DNA from: Athripsodes cinereus
Lineage: Eukaryota > Arthropoda > Insecta > Trichoptera > Leptoceridae
Assembly (NCBI GenBank): GCA_947579605.1
Contig: OX388317.1
Coordinates: forward strand, 24,943,384-25,007,383
Direction of reading: 5' to 3'
Length of the DNA: 64,000 nt
In this document: positions 40,491 to 52,009 of the stretch, piece by piece
How the letters are laid out: each line of letters starts with the position of its first letter
Position numbering within the stretch: the first letter of the stretch is position 1
Program-made: the position numbers and the translations under genes
The notes under the pieces: generated by a model
What the model saw: the letters and a program-made list of their open reading frames with translations, nothing else
Database searches by the model: none
Told to the model about the DNA's origin: nothing

Positions 40491-40723
40491 TGCAATTTAT
40501 TACATCAAGACTTGGCAACACGACATTGTTGTTGAACGGCTATTCTTTCTATAAGGGGAGGACTCATAATGAGATGCAAAATTGGCGTTGTAATGTTCAT
40601 TATAAAGGTTGTAAGGCTGTGGCGCAGACAGTTGGAGAGTATTTAGTTTCTATGAAGAATGAACATATTCACCAACCTGCTACGTATAGCATAGTGAACG
40701 GAAGGTATATGCGTAGAAAATAA
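40491..40723 (+). CDS. mod(mdg4): FLYWCH zinc-finger terminal exon 14
   Basis: The acceptor is 'gtgtttgttttttgtttttag', phase 1 (tg). It encodes 76 residues, then TAA. It starts QFITSRLGNTTLLLNGYSFY; the core is NWRCNVHYKGC and NEHIHQPA. It belongs to the second subfamily by its KGRTHNEMQN and AVAQTVGEYL segments but has six residues between C33 and C40 (not seven), and ligands H58 and H60. Ile sits between the histidines (HIH, usually HNH). The tail is TYSIVNGRYMRRK, unusually basic. Confidence 0.9.
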
Positions 40724-40768
40724 ATTTTCTTTAATCGGGAAATTGTATTGGATACAACATGAAGCACC

Positions 40769-41065
40769 CTGGTGCCTAGTATCGTCAGTAACGCTTCATT
40801 ATTCCATGGTGACAACGGTGCAACATTAACAATTTCCGTTATTACCATGGAGATAATTTTATTATTATTATTTATATTTCTGTTTAGTGTTAATGTGACG
40901 TGGTTAGATGGAAGAAATCACTATATAGTGATAATCTCGCCACTGCACATCATCACATTTTTTCTTATGTATATTGCTTTATTTAATTTGTTATATGAAT
41001 GATGATGTGCAAGAAGAATAAAATAAATAAATAATGTGGCGTTACTGACGGTACGAATGACGGTC
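40769..41065. mobile_element. MITE 'gtaacgctacattatctcc' family, copy 3, split by a LINE/SINE 3' end
   Basis: The left half (cgtcagtaacgcttcatta .. ccatggagataatttt) ends at about 40866 and the right half (aataatgtggcgttactgac) resumes at about 41033. The insert 40867-41032 ends in AATAAA repeats (aataaaataaataaataa) and is a retroposon tail. Fragments of the same insert are at 50365-50470 (minus). Confidence 0.75.
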
Positions 41066-42180
41066 TGCTCAATACGATCGTTGACACCAGAACGAAGGCA
41101 GAAATTGCAAACATTGACCAAGAAATATCTACATCTATCGAATAGTGGAGGATATGCGCTCTGTAACATATAATATGTAGAAATGAATAAAACTGACGAG
41201 AAAGTATGAAAAAGAGAAACCAGGCTTTTTATAGACATTTTTTTTTTTACTTAGAGAAAAAATCGGGAACGAATACATGTATTTTGGGTTAGTTAGACTC
41301 GTCCTCTGTATATTGATTTATTTAATTTGAATGTATTGTATTTTGTTTGATTTTGTTGGCACTAAAAATTAAAGTGGTGTAGTACATAATAAACTAATTC
41401 TTAATAATTAAAAATGTATTATATATCTCTATAAAATTGTATGTATTGTGATCAATGTACAGTTAAAAATGAATAAATAAATAAATAAGAGATCTGATGA
41501 TTATATTTTAGACCTATGACTTTCGGGAAATCGTAAGATTTAGGATTTGAATCCTGCCATCAACTTATTTCACAATCACAATATATTATAAGCGGAACTC
41601 CCCTAGATTTATAAAAGAACTCTTTATTCTATGATTTGTATCATTCACTTACTTTCCGTAAGCATTCTTAATCTTTCTTGTCCAATAGGTGGCAACAAAC
41701 ATCGCCTTATTGTTTCTTAGAATCATGTCTTCAGGACGATAACAACCGCCCCCATCATAAAGCAAATTGTTGTTTTGATGTGTGTATTTATTTTGTAATT
41801 GATAGTATTATTGAGATATATTTGTAAATAATAAATTTTGTTTCATTAATTCTTTTTATTCTAAGGTTTTATTTTTAGTTTCCTAATTTCAATGATTCTA
41901 TTATTATCTATTACATCGATATTTCAGACACAGCACAGCTCTATGGCTAGTGTGTTTAAAAAAAATTGATTGTGTTAAATATTACTAAATAAGTTATTAT
42001 AAAAGTGTAAAAAGAATATTATTTAAATAAAGATTATTATTATTATTATTCTGAAATGCACCGCATTTTCATTGTACGTCCGTGTATCATACGTTTAATT
42101 TTATATAATTATGTGATATATTTTTAACTAATATTAAATCATATCTGTTAAATAAGAGTTTTTTTCTTAACACTTTTACC
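41066..42180. other. Spacer
   Basis: AT-rich. An (aaat)n tail at 41470-41490 and another A-rich end at 42020-42050 (attattattatt) mark two small retroposon relics. Nothing coding. Confidence 0.45.
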
Positions 42181-42194
42181 TGATTACTAATGTA

Positions 42195-42305
42195 TTGGTA
42201 AAGATCGGTTCCATAAAAAATAAAAGTCTCTTTAAATTTCAAAACTTATAAAAAGTGTTATCGCAAAATTTAAAAAAATAACTTTTATTTTTTATGGAAC
42301 CTGCA
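42195..42305. repeat. Imperfect hairpin
   Basis: 'ggttccataaaaaataaaag' pairs with 'acttttattttttatggaac' across about 60 bases. Confidence 0.7.
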
Positions 42306-42354
42306 GTATGTAATTTATGTGAAATGTAGGTATTACATGTTCTAATGAAATGAA

Positions 42355-42765
42355 ATTAATTTACGTTCACTGAGAAGAATTGTTGGTAAAACGTTGCGAG
42401 ATAGAGTGAAGAATGAGGATATCAGGAGAATGAGCGGATGTGAGAGGAGTGTTGTGGACAGAATGCGTGTAAACAAGTTTGGACATGTTGAGCGAATGCA
42501 AGATGAAAGGATGACGAAGAGGATGTATTTATCTGAAAGAAGGGGTGTGAGGTAGCGCGGACGTCCAAGAACCACGTGGCTTGATCACGTGGACCAAATT
42601 CTTAAGGACGGAAGCGTGCTGAGTAAGAGAAATCGGCGTGCATGTATGAGAAACTAGATGAATGTAGAGGAAGCGAAAGAAGTACGTAAGGATAGATCTA
42701 TATGGCGTTCCGTTCTCTCTGCCTACCCCTCCTGGGACATGGCGTGAGGGTATAGTATAGTATAG
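42355..42765 (+). pseudogene. LINE reverse-transcriptase C-terminus, best copy of the GRPRTTWLDHV family
   Basis: The frame reads LRRIVGKTLRDRVKNEDIRR, MSGCERSVVDRMRVNKFGHV, ERMQDERMTKRMYLSERRGV, a stop, then RGRPRTTWLDHVDQILKDGS, CMRN-like, stop, MNVEEAKEVRKDRSIWRSVL and SAYPSWDMA. This is a LINE C-terminal tail with two internal stops. Fragments are at 1160, 5541, 6190, 12645, 32625, 33695 and about 47325. Confidence 0.75.
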
Positions 42766-43589
42766 TATATTAATTTATTTTTCACTACAACAATAGTATA
42801 ACGAAAGCAATATATACAAAAATAATCCTTCTCAGTTTTTTAGCAGTGAAGAAATAACACTGTCACAAATCACTCGAATCGGGTGGATTACAGTAACCGA
42901 TTAATTAAATTACACTGTCTCACTCTCGAATATATAAAATGGATATTAAATGAAAAATTCTTTAACACTCAAACAATATCACATTAAAGAAATTATAATC
43001 TAGATTCGTAACTTTTCTCACTTTGTATATGCAGAGAGGTTGCTTACCAATTTGCGAACAATGGCATCGTAATCAGAGAATGACGTGGTGAGTGAGTGAG
43101 AAGTGCGGATGCAGATGATTGAGTTGAAATAACCGGCACGTTATACCTACTCAGCTTCCTGCTTTAATTGTGGAGCATGCTCTGGATGATAGCTGGCTTA
43201 TGAATAAATTTATTTATATATTTAAACTTACTATAAAGTTCTTATCTGTTATTGTATTGAAGAAACACAATTAAAAAAAATAACCAATTGGCGCAGAAGC
43301 GCTCTGAATGGAGGAGGATGGTTTCTACCTTGTGCTCCCTAGAGGTGCGTTGAAGGACGAGATGACGATGATGATAAGATATATTTGACAGCTTTAATTC
43401 AGAAACGTGGTATGCCAATCAACTCAATCTTGTTTTTAAAATGAAGTTAGGCCACTAACTAACCCATTTGTCGGAAATTCTGTGATGAAATCTAGTATAG
43501 AATTTAATTAAAAATTATGTGAGATATGAATGATTGAGATTAACTATTTGAATTTTTACTCTAAAATTGATTTTTTTTTTTATTTTTAG
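42766..43589. other. Spacer before exon 15
   Basis: AT-rich. Around 43290-43370 'tctgaatggaggaggatgg', 'ctcc ctagaggtgcg' and 'gacgatgatgat' look like the 3' end of another LINE. No gene. The pyrimidine tract of exon 15 closes the stretch. Confidence 0.4.
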
Positions 43590-43822
43590 TGCAATTCATC
43601 AAATCTAGATATGGCAATCAAACGCTCATGGTGAATGGTTATACATTTTACAATACAAGAAGTTTGGGTTCTATACGACATTGGCGCTGCAGCACACATA
43701 ACAATAAGGGATGTAAGGCAATAGGACAAACAAGTGGTAATTATTTGATCAATCTTAAAAATGACCACAATCATGAACCAGCTAAATATGTCCAGGTTAA
43801 TGGGACATACATCAAGATTTAA
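43590..43822 (+). CDS. mod(mdg4): FLYWCH zinc-finger terminal exon 15
   Basis: The acceptor is 'ttttttttttttatttttag', phase 1 (tg). It encodes 76 residues, then TAA. It starts QFIKSRYGNQTLMVNGYTFY; the core is HWRCSTHNNKGC and NDHNHEPA, with seven residues between C33 and C41 and ligands H59 and H61. The tail is KYVQVNGTYIKI. It is a typical second-subfamily exon, closest to exon 16 (shared STHNNKGCKA and NxHNHEPAKYV). AATAAA at 43885-43890 lies 60 nt after the stop. Confidence 0.91.
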
Positions 43823-44024
43823 ATATACACGCTGTATATAATGTTAATATCCGTTTTGATGATGAGAACTAAGGAAAGTTTTATAATAAATGAAACATTT
43901 ATTTAGTACCTACTTCCACCGTGATTTCACTGGTCACGAGCCGGCTTTCAAGAGCTTCCGCTCTCATCATCAGGCTAGCGTAAAGTAAACAAATTACTTG
44001 TTGTTTGAAACAACTCTATTTCTC

Positions 44025-44170
44025 GGATATTTCGGGAGTCCAAGGACTCCTATTTATCCGTTTAGGTGACAATATATTATTAACTTTTCAACTCTCTGTA
44101 GTCTTTCAGTACCACTATGCCAGTGTTGGTATCTCCGACATCTTGTTGGTTACAAATATAATTATATAGT
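44025..44170 (-). mobile_element. LINE 3'-end fragment (family of 36085-36610)
   Basis: 'ggagtccaaggactccta', 'tatccgtttaggtgacaa' and 'tatgccagtgttggtatctc' are the inverse of 36480-36600. Confidence 0.75.
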
Positions 44171-45998
44171 TTGGTTATTGGATTTCAAAATAATAGTGGT
44201 GATAAGACAGTGGATAAGACATTATCCAGAGTGATCACCATCTTCGGGGGGACCTGATACGGCATTGATAAAAGAAGAAGACAGTGGTGACAAACAACTG
44301 AAATTGAGTACCGATGTGGGCGGATTTTTAAGAGAAACATATCCAGCATTTTACGATATCGAAAAAACTACAAAAACTCTTATCAGAGACAAGCATTATT
44401 TTTAGAGGTAGCCTTCCTCTGAGATGTAATATACATAAATTTGAAATGTTAATCTGCTTAATATAAAGTAATGTTTAGTAGAGTAAAAGGGTAAGTTTTT
44501 GTAATGAAAAATAAACTATTAAATTAAAGTGAGTCTATATAATAATAAAATACAGACTTTAAGGAAAGTTTTTATCAGTAATCGAGCATGGGCAGACCTA
44601 CAACATCAGCGATCTATAATAATTAAATAAGACGACAAAGGATCGATTCGCAAGTAAAAATAAAGGTCCTCAGAATTGATGACTCCCCTTACACTTAAAT
44701 TCACTTCAAGGATGCGCGCCCTTGAATTGGATTTTATTTTTATATTGTTTTTTATATTATTTATTTATTTTTTAATAAATAATATAATTTACATACATAG
44801 TTTATTGATGCTGCCCAACTAGGTATACCCTGTACTAGGGCAAACATCTCACAAACATATCAATCATATACAAACATATACACAATTACAAAAAGCATTC
44901 ATTTCCTACATATACACAATCACATTCATAACAAGAAAATACTGCACTGTAAACTGTCTATATATGAAATAATACACAAACAAACCAGTTCTCCATATAA
45001 GATAAGAAAAAAAAACAAGAAAAACCAACATATCCCTCAACCATACACATCACAAATCCCACACCAAATACTAACACACGTACATCATCCCACACAAAAC
45101 AAAACAAATCAATCATTTATTCTACAAATGGCACATTATAAATTGTCTATTTAATATTTAAATATTCACCTGATAAAATCTGTATTATTTATGATTTTTA
45201 CAAATATCTTACACATTTTATGAAATTAATTATGTAAATGTATTTTTTTTGTAATAAAAATATTCATAATTAACAATCTTTATTCATTTTTAGTAAAATG
45301 AACCTCATGATCATACGTACGCGATTAGATGATAGTCAAACTTTTGGACTTGTGTGTGTATTTTTCAAATAGCTGAAAAATACTGTATTGAAAAACGAGT
45401 GAATATATGTACTACAGCCTTACTAATATATAAAAAATCAGTGCTTATTATTCAAAGTTCATGACATTGTTCCCGATTGGACCAAAACGTTCCATCGCTG
45501 ACCCACTCAATTTTTTTATATTATCCTTTGTTGAGGTCAGGGATGTTATAGGTAAACTAGCTGTAAATTTCTAATTAATTAAGTCGTAGAACCTCTGAGC
45601 TCTATTATATTCGGCAACTGGATGAAATGATAGATACTCGAAAAAGGTGCTAGAAAGGTAAACGAATTCTAAATTTTCTGAACAACTCATGTAGAAGTTA
45701 TACTCGTATTATACAAGTTCTGAACTAACGAAACCGGTCACGTATAAGATCTATACAGTTTCTTCATCCGCATAACCGGTCACTTTGAGGCCATGTACAT
45801 AGTATTAATTTATAACACCGACAATATTTATTGATAATCTGTAGAAATTTTGAAGAATCCTGAACTTGCGAAACTAGTCATGTATAGTGATGTATGTAAA
45901 TGTCTTGTAGAAATTGCTTTTTAGTTTATACAAAATAGCGAATGTATGTATGATGATGTCTATTAATCATTTATTATTAAAAATTATTTTTCTTTCAG
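44171..45998. other. Long spacer before exon 16
   Basis: An RTE LINE crumb is at about 44215-44275 ('ggggggacctgatacgg', 'aagaagaag'). A minus-strand LINE 3' end with (ttatt)n lies at 44750-45100 ('gctgcccaactaggtatacc', 'tgtactagggca'). The remainder is AT-rich with no gene. Confidence 0.45.
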
Positions 45999-46231
45999 TA
46001 AAATTTGTAAAATCTCGTTTTGGCAACGTTATGCTTATGTTAAACGGATTTACATTTTGTAAGACGAGAGTTGCAGGCTCCATCCAGCACTGGCGATGCA
46101 ATACGCACAATAATAAGGGATGCAAGGCCGTAGCATCGACAGATGGTGAATATTTTATTTACGCCAAGAACGAACACAATCACGAACCGGCGAAATATGT
46201 AGAAATCAGTGGACAGTATGTAAAAGTATGA
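45999..46231 (+). CDS. mod(mdg4): FLYWCH zinc-finger terminal exon 16
   Basis: The acceptor is 'aaaattatttttctttcag', phase 1 (ta). It encodes 76 residues, then TGA. It starts KFVKSRFGNVMLMLNGFTFC; the core is HWRCNTHNNKGC and NEHNHEPA, with ligands C33, C41, H59 and H61. The tail is KYVEISGQYVKV. It combines the LMLNG of the first subfamily with the HWRCxTHNNKGC of the second. The upstream in-frame ORF start at 45914 is intronic and not used. Confidence 0.91.
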
Positions 46232-47330
46232 ATCTCACGGGGTTTGAAACATTCGTTTTTGGACGATAAGTTAAGACAATACTCAGAATATGAGATTTGA
46301 ACCGAAATTTTTCGAAGACATTTATAGCATTGATATTTTGCCAATGAATTACATCATAAACTGATAAAAGAAAATGCAATCATTTTGATATTACTACTTG
46401 TTATTATAATATATCGTTATTGTATTTATTTATTTTATTTATTCTTTATGGATCATACAGTTATAACAATAAATATAATAATTAATTACAACAATGAGCA
46501 AACCAATCAAGATCCCTTTCTTACCTACTAATAAACAGAAATTTGAGGTACTTTATTTAACAAAAACATGAACAAAGAAAAAAAATTAAAACATCCTTAC
46601 ATAAAAAAATGAAAAATGTAAAAAAATGCTATGACATAAACTTGTATGTACTAAATAATTTTAAAATAGAAAATTAACACCGTTTTTTGTTTCGCAAAAG
46701 TGTAGACAAAGTTTTCCAAAAAGCACACCTAGCGCTTTCACCTACGAATTGGCATTGAGTTTGATACTCCGCCCTCATGATGCCAATTCGTTGGTGAAAG
46801 CTCTAGGCATCTTTGTTGTATACGTTGTCGTTGCATAAAATTGTATTAATTTATGTTAAATTTATATTTTAAAATTTATAATAATTAATGTTTTTTTTTT
46901 GCAATTTTAACACTGGAATATTAATTACAATTGTATATATTATTTGAAAAATATAAAATATATTCTTTTTATGTCATATTTTACTTCAAAATACCCAGTT
47001 AAAATAGCTTAATTTTGAAATGGACACACTTGAGACTGATTAAGAACACAATAATTGGTGAAGGTCATTGAAAAATAATACGATTTTGAGATGGATTATC
47101 GACTTCTACTGTATTATCAAATGTGACAGGTGCACTCTATTATTTAGGTATAACTTATTGATGGATATTCTTTGAATAATGACTCATGCATTTGTTTATT
47201 GCAATTATATTCTATTGATGGATCAACCGCAGTGTAAATACAATAAATTCGACTATTAAAAAACGAATGGGACCATCCACAATGCCTTTATGCAGATTTT
47301 CATGTAATATGTTTTTCTATCTATCTATAC
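46232..47330. other. Spacer with a minus-strand retroposon tail and a palindrome
   Basis: At 46425-46450 (tgtatttatttattttattt) begins a minus-strand retroposon 3' end. At 46732-46797 'gcgctttcacctacgaattg' pairs with 'caattcgttggtgaaagc'. No gene. Confidence 0.5.
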
Positions 47331-47375
47331 CCTCAAACCGTATATCAAGTGGGGTAGGCAGAGAGAACGAAATGC
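47325..47375 (-). mobile_element. Crumb of the GRPRTTWLDHV LINE family
   Basis: 'aagtggggtaggcagagaga' matches the 3' end at 32640 and 42715 inverted. Confidence 0.45.
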
Positions 47376-47402
47376 GTATAATCTGGTAAAACAAAATATT
47401 AA

Positions 47403-47850
47403 TGAAATTATCTGGATAAATTGAAACAAGCGATTCGTTCTTCTATAGATTAAACAACGCGAAAGAGACTTCGATTGCCTCCTGCCTCACAGAGCTTTGT
47501 CCCCTTGACTCGACCACTAGAAGACCCCTACGCTCTTCGGAAATGACCGTGAATAGACTTACTGAGCCCAATAGGACCGGTTATGTGGAATCGCCTACCG
47601 GTGCCACTGAGAGATAGTCAGACTGTCACTAGCTTCAGAAGCAAATTAAAAACTTAACTCTTCACTGGCGCCCTTGAGACGGTCTAGGGACTGTTAAACG
47701 GCGACAAAAATAAAATAATCCAAAATCATCATCATCTTTATCGATTGATAATGACATAATGTAAGAAGTCGAAAGACGTGTACGAAAGACGTTTTTAATA
47801 CGAATCTCTTGTTTCAATTTATCCAATTCTAGAATTCTACTACTTGTGTA
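47403..47850. mobile_element. MITE ('aaattgaaacaagcgttt' family) split by a LINE 3' end
   Basis: The left part is 'ataaattgaaacaagcgatt' to 'caacgcgaaagagacttcga' (47414-47473) and the right part is 'gtcgaaagacgtgtacg' to 'ttgtttcaatttatcca' (47768-47825). The GC-rich insert at about 47476-47715 carries a LINE C-terminus (TVTSFRSKLKT..LETV then stop) on the plus strand. Confidence 0.65.
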
Positions 47851-47921
47851 CCAATACTATAAATAATACAATTGACGTTTTTGACTTCCTTTAACTAATA
47901 TTTGTTTATTTTTGTTTTCAG

Positions 47922-48208
47922 TCCAGTATGTATTATCAAAAAATAACAAAAGGATGTTAGTACACGATGGCTTCCGTTTCTACAAAGCACGTGAAAGGAA
48001 ATACGGAACTGTAACTTGGAGATGCTCAACATCAAATAGTGCTTGCAAGGCTTCTATTGTAACACATAATGATAACGTCATCAAAATTAATGGATTTCAT
48101 TCACATAAATTACCGCAAAATAGCAGGAAACACGTCCATCATGAAGATAATCAGGATTTGGAAAATTTTTCTGCTATAATCCCAGAAATCAAATATGAAT
48201 TTCAGTAA
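47922..48208 (+). CDS. mod(mdg4): FLYWCH zinc-finger terminal exon 17 (divergent, long tail)
   Basis: The acceptor is 'atttttgttttcag', phase 1 (tc). It encodes 94 residues, then TAA, the longest in the array. It starts QYVLSKNNKRMLVHDGFRFY; the core is TWRCSTSNSAC and GFHSH. Ligands are C34, C41, H59 and H61. It lacks the conserved Gly at position 8 and belongs to no subfamily. After the finger is a charged tail (KHVHHEDNQDLENFSAIIPE) with extra histidines. It stands alone between the second and third subfamilies, so it may be an old, slowly duplicated isoform exon whose counterpart could be traced in other insects. Confidence 0.88.
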
Positions 48209-48348
48209 TCTTTAATAATATTATCAAATTACAATATTGTATCTTCAAAAACCTTTCATAATGTTATCACTTATTGAACAGTGTTTTGCATCAATGTATC
48301 AACTACAAAACTGTACAAAAATCGTTAACCTTTCTTTATAACATCAGG

Positions 48349-48670
48349 GGCCGTAGACAAACCGTACTTAGCGATCGACTACTGGCGAACTTTTCGACAA
48401 TTCTACCTACATGTACCGTATAATTATGCTTTATTTTTTTTTATTTATTGGTAAAAGCACATAACAGATAACAACTATAAGTATGGTTTACAAAAATAGA
48501 AAAAGGTCGTTCATTACTCAGCTGTCATCCGCAAACATGTACCACAGTTAACTCAATTATTTAAGTATCACACATTCCGCTCATTCATCTGTTCTCACTA
48601 GATTGTTATTGTTGCGGTTATTGTCGAAAATTCGTTTGTAGTCGATCACCAAGTGCGTGTTTGTCTACAG
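48349..48670. mobile_element. MITE 'ccgtacttagcgatcgacta' family, copy with insert
   Basis: The left arm 'ggccgtagacaaaccgtact' at 48350 and the right arm 'gtagtcgatcaccaagtgcg' at 48638 are inverted. An A/T-rich insert occupies about 48430-48600. Confidence 0.75.
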
Positions 48671-48832
48671 GGCCTGACCCCCTAAACAAACACGCATTTA
48701 GCGATCGACTACAAACGAATTTTCGACAATAATCCCAACAATAACGCATAATTATATGGTACATGTAGGTAAATTGTCGAAAAATTCGCCAGTAGTCGAT
48801 CGCTAAGTGCAGTTTGTCTACGGCCCCTGGTA
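48668..48832. mobile_element. MITE 'ccgtacttagcgatcgacta' family, adjoining copy
   Basis: 'aaacacgcatttagcgatcg' pairs with 'gatcgctaagtgcagtttg'. It directly abuts the previous copy. Confidence 0.8.
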
Positions 48833-48890
48833 TTGGATAATGGTGTTGCATAATGATGTTTTTCTGGATCATGTTATTGTTGCGTAATGT

Positions 48891-49430
48891 GGTGTTCTCA
48901 CTTTGGCGAATATCGCCAGGGCACCAAAATATCGCCAGCCATTTGAACCGTGTGAACAAAATGACAGCTAGTCTGAAACGATAAAAATCAGTAGCAATGA
49001 TATCGTCTCGAGTTGACCACCTTCCAACTTTTCCGGCCGATTGAACGATTCGCGCATGCGCAGATGTGCGCGGCGTTCATATCTATGGTAAAAACTTTAT
49101 AACCTATAAATTTTATAAATGTTTCCCGCTTCGTGACAGCTGTTATCTTTGTTTTGGTTTGTGGCGTTTGTTTCCTTAATTAAAAGGCGCCTTATAACCT
49201 CTACTATAACATTTTCGACTAAAAATAAACACTTCGCGATCTCCATTTCACCGTCCGCCATTTTGAAAACGGTGTCAAAATCAAAGCGCATCTGACAGAT
49301 CGTTTCTATATCGGTGGACTGTGTGAACAGGTGTGACGATCAATGGATGTCCGACGAATTTTGTTTTTTCGCCTGGCGATATATTTTGAAATTCGCCTGG
49401 CGGTATTCGCCAAATGTGAACACCCCATAA
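48891..49430 (-). mobile_element. 540-bp MITE, copy C
   Basis: 'gtggtgttctcactttggcg' to 'cgccaaatgtgaacacccca'. It is inverted with respect to copies A and D. Confidence 0.85.
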
Positions 49431-49613
49431 CATACTCCAAGTATTAGTATTGACTCTAAACGTGTCGACCGTCCAGTTCCATAACTCAACGAGAAGAAAT
49501 ATCTTTGATTCGAGAAATCGCCCATTTTTGTAATTTTGCTATATTTATATTATGCTTTAAAAAAACAACAGAAAGTGAAATATACAATATACTATATAAT
49601 AATCGCACTGTTA

Positions 49614-50143
49614 TGGGGTGTTCACATTTGGCGAATATCGCCAGCCGAATTTCAAAATATAACGCCAGGCGAAAAAACAAAATTCGCCGTACGCCCATTG
49701 ATCGTGTTCACACAAGTCCACCGATATAGAAACGATCTGTCAGATGCGCTTTGATTTTGACACTGTTTTCAAAATGGCGTCGAAATGGAGATCGCGAAGT
49801 GTTTATTTTTAGTCGAAAATGTTAAAGTAGAGGTTATAAGGCGCCTTTTAATTAAAGAAACAAACGCCACAAACCAACAAAAAGATAACAGCTGTCACGA
49901 AGCGGGAAACATTATAAAATTTATAGGTTATAAAGCTTTTACCATAGATACAAACGCCGCGCATATCTGCGCATGTGCAAATCGTTCAATCGGCCGAGAA
50001 AGTTGGAAGGTGGTCAACTCGAGACGATATCGTTTCTACTGGTTTTTATCGTTTCAGACTAGCTGTCATTTCGTTCACACGGTTCAAATGGCTGGCGATA
50101 TTTTGGTGCCTGGCGATATTCGCCAAAGTGAGAACACCACATT
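49614..50143 (+). mobile_element. 540-bp MITE, copy D
   Basis: 'ggggtgttcacatttggcga' to 'cgccaaagtgagaacaccac'. With copy C it forms an inverted pair around 180 bp of unrelated DNA. The ORF at 49785-50252 lies mostly inside it and is not a gene. Confidence 0.85.
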
Positions 50144-50662
50144 AAAGACATACCTACGTTGTCATTGTTCCGTTGAAAAGTCAAACAGTTCGAAATATAA
50201 ATTATATGTGAAATGGAAAATAAGTAATTTTTTTACACTACTTAATAATTAATATATAAATAGAATCGTGTAATTTTTATAGGTGTTTCTTTGAGAAATT
50301 ATTAGAGTGGCAATTATTGTACGTGTATTACCAATTAAATCAAAATTTTCAAATTTTCGACTAGTTATTTATTTATTTTATTATTCTTGCACAACATTAT
50401 TCACATAACAAAATCAACAAATCACTTTACATATTGTGATGATATGCAGTGGCGAGATATCACGTTAAGTTATGGATGTCGGTATACATTCTTTATTTTT
50501 TTGGTGAAAAATAGTTTACTATATTTTATATATCTTTCATAACTTATTTTGACAAATACTCACGACTCAACAAAGATGTTGAAGTTTTAGTACTTTTATG
50601 TTAATTAGGAACATAGTTTGAAAATGACTTCTCTGAAACTCTAGGTTACTAACGCAGACGTA
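50144..50662. other. Spacer
   Basis: A minus-strand retroposon tail lies at 50365-50470 ('tttatttattttattattct' then 'gcacaac'), related to the insert at 40867-41032. Otherwise nothing. Confidence 0.45.
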
Positions 50663-50666
50663 TTAA

Positions 50667-51388
50667 GGGCCTCGTTTAGCAGAAACGGTAAAATTTTCTA
50701 TTTTCAACAAATTTGATAGAAAAACTACCAAAACTTGTTGACCCTTGCGAACATATTGATTTGATAAAATAAAAAATCAAATATTTATTACCAATATTAC
50801 TTTTTTTCCTAAAAAATAAATAAATCGCAGACTGACGAGATATATTTAGGTACTCTTTGTTATATCAAAATACAAATTATTTGTAAAATAAATATATTTT
50901 TTATACATTCTATCAAGCATATAAATACTACCTAATGATTTTAGCAACTTTTTTTAGTATACAAAAATCGAGTTCATGTGGTGATTATTGGTTCCAAAAT
51001 ATGAGAAATATTATCAAAAAAAATATTTTTTTAATCGGTCAATATCCATGAAAAAAACAAAAAAAAATATAATTTATTTGTTCTATAATTCTAATAACTA
51101 TCTAAGTATTCGTAATGTTAAAAAAAATATATGAAAATTTGTAGGATTCTCGTGCATTTATGTACCAAACACCCCTGAATTCAATTTTTAGAAATATGCT
51201 TTTTTATACACGAATACTATGAAGCCAAAATCAAGTTTTTATTTAAAGTTAAAGTTTGATATTGGTAAAAAATATTTGTTTTCATATTTTATCACATCAA
51301 AATGTTCGTAGAGTCAACAAGTTTTGAGAGTTTGTGTACCAAACTTGTTAAAAATTGAATGTTTTATCGTTTTTGCTAAAGGGGCACT
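50667..51388 (+). mobile_element. TTAA-flanked inverted-repeat element, copy 1 (722 bp)
   Basis: Both sides are TTAA (50663-50666 and 51389-51392). The ends 'ctcgtttagcagaaacggta' and 'atcgtttttgctaaaggggc' are inverted for about 100 bp, including 'aaaacttgttgaccctt' against 'gtcaacaagttttgag'. There is no ORF. TTAA duplication is the signature of piggyBac-type transposases, but the tips do not show an obvious piggyBac end. Confidence 0.85.
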
Positions 51389-52005
51389 TTAACTCATAGA
51401 CAAAAAACCGAAACAGAAAAATTTAGACGAGGTCCAATCGAATCTCGAGTCAGAAATATTTTTGTATCTATCTTAAATAAGTGTTGGTCCAAGTTTGTGA
51501 AATAGTCTATTGTTATGAAAAGGGGTATGGGTATGATGTACAATACTTAGGATTAGTGGGAGTGAAACAGCAACAGTATATTAATATCATAGAGTGAAAC
51601 AGCAAACGTCTATTGTGTTGATTTGAATTTTGGAACCTGAATTCTGAGAGAATCGGTATTACGTTTCTGGTCTATGATAATTACTCTATGGTTATCAATT
51701 AATAAAAAAAATGTACAAAATCTGAAGTAGATATTTTTATTAGCTTATTTGAATGAAGTATGGAGTATTACAAAATAAAAAATAAAATAAAAATAACACG
51801 TACAAATAATATTTCAATATTTACTAATTACCCATCTCTATAATTTATTAATTTAAATTATATTTTATTATTGAGAAATATAACATGTTTAAAGAACATA
51901 ATTTTACATTGTAACAGTTTTATTTCGTTTACATTATTGCTAGATAATCAATGGAGCTAGCCATTATATTTCTGGAATGTTTTATTTGTATGATACGGAG
52001 ATACT
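51389..52005. other. Spacer between the two TTAA elements
   Basis: 'gagtgaaacagcaa' and 'tttggaacctgaattctgag' at 51555-51650 recur at about 58310-58375, a short dispersed repeat. No gene. Confidence 0.45.
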
Positions 52006-52009
52006 TTAA

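Noticed and set aside
49785..50252. 155-residue ORF with an ATG
   Set aside because: Almost all inside MITE copy D; the other three copies are not open in the same frame.
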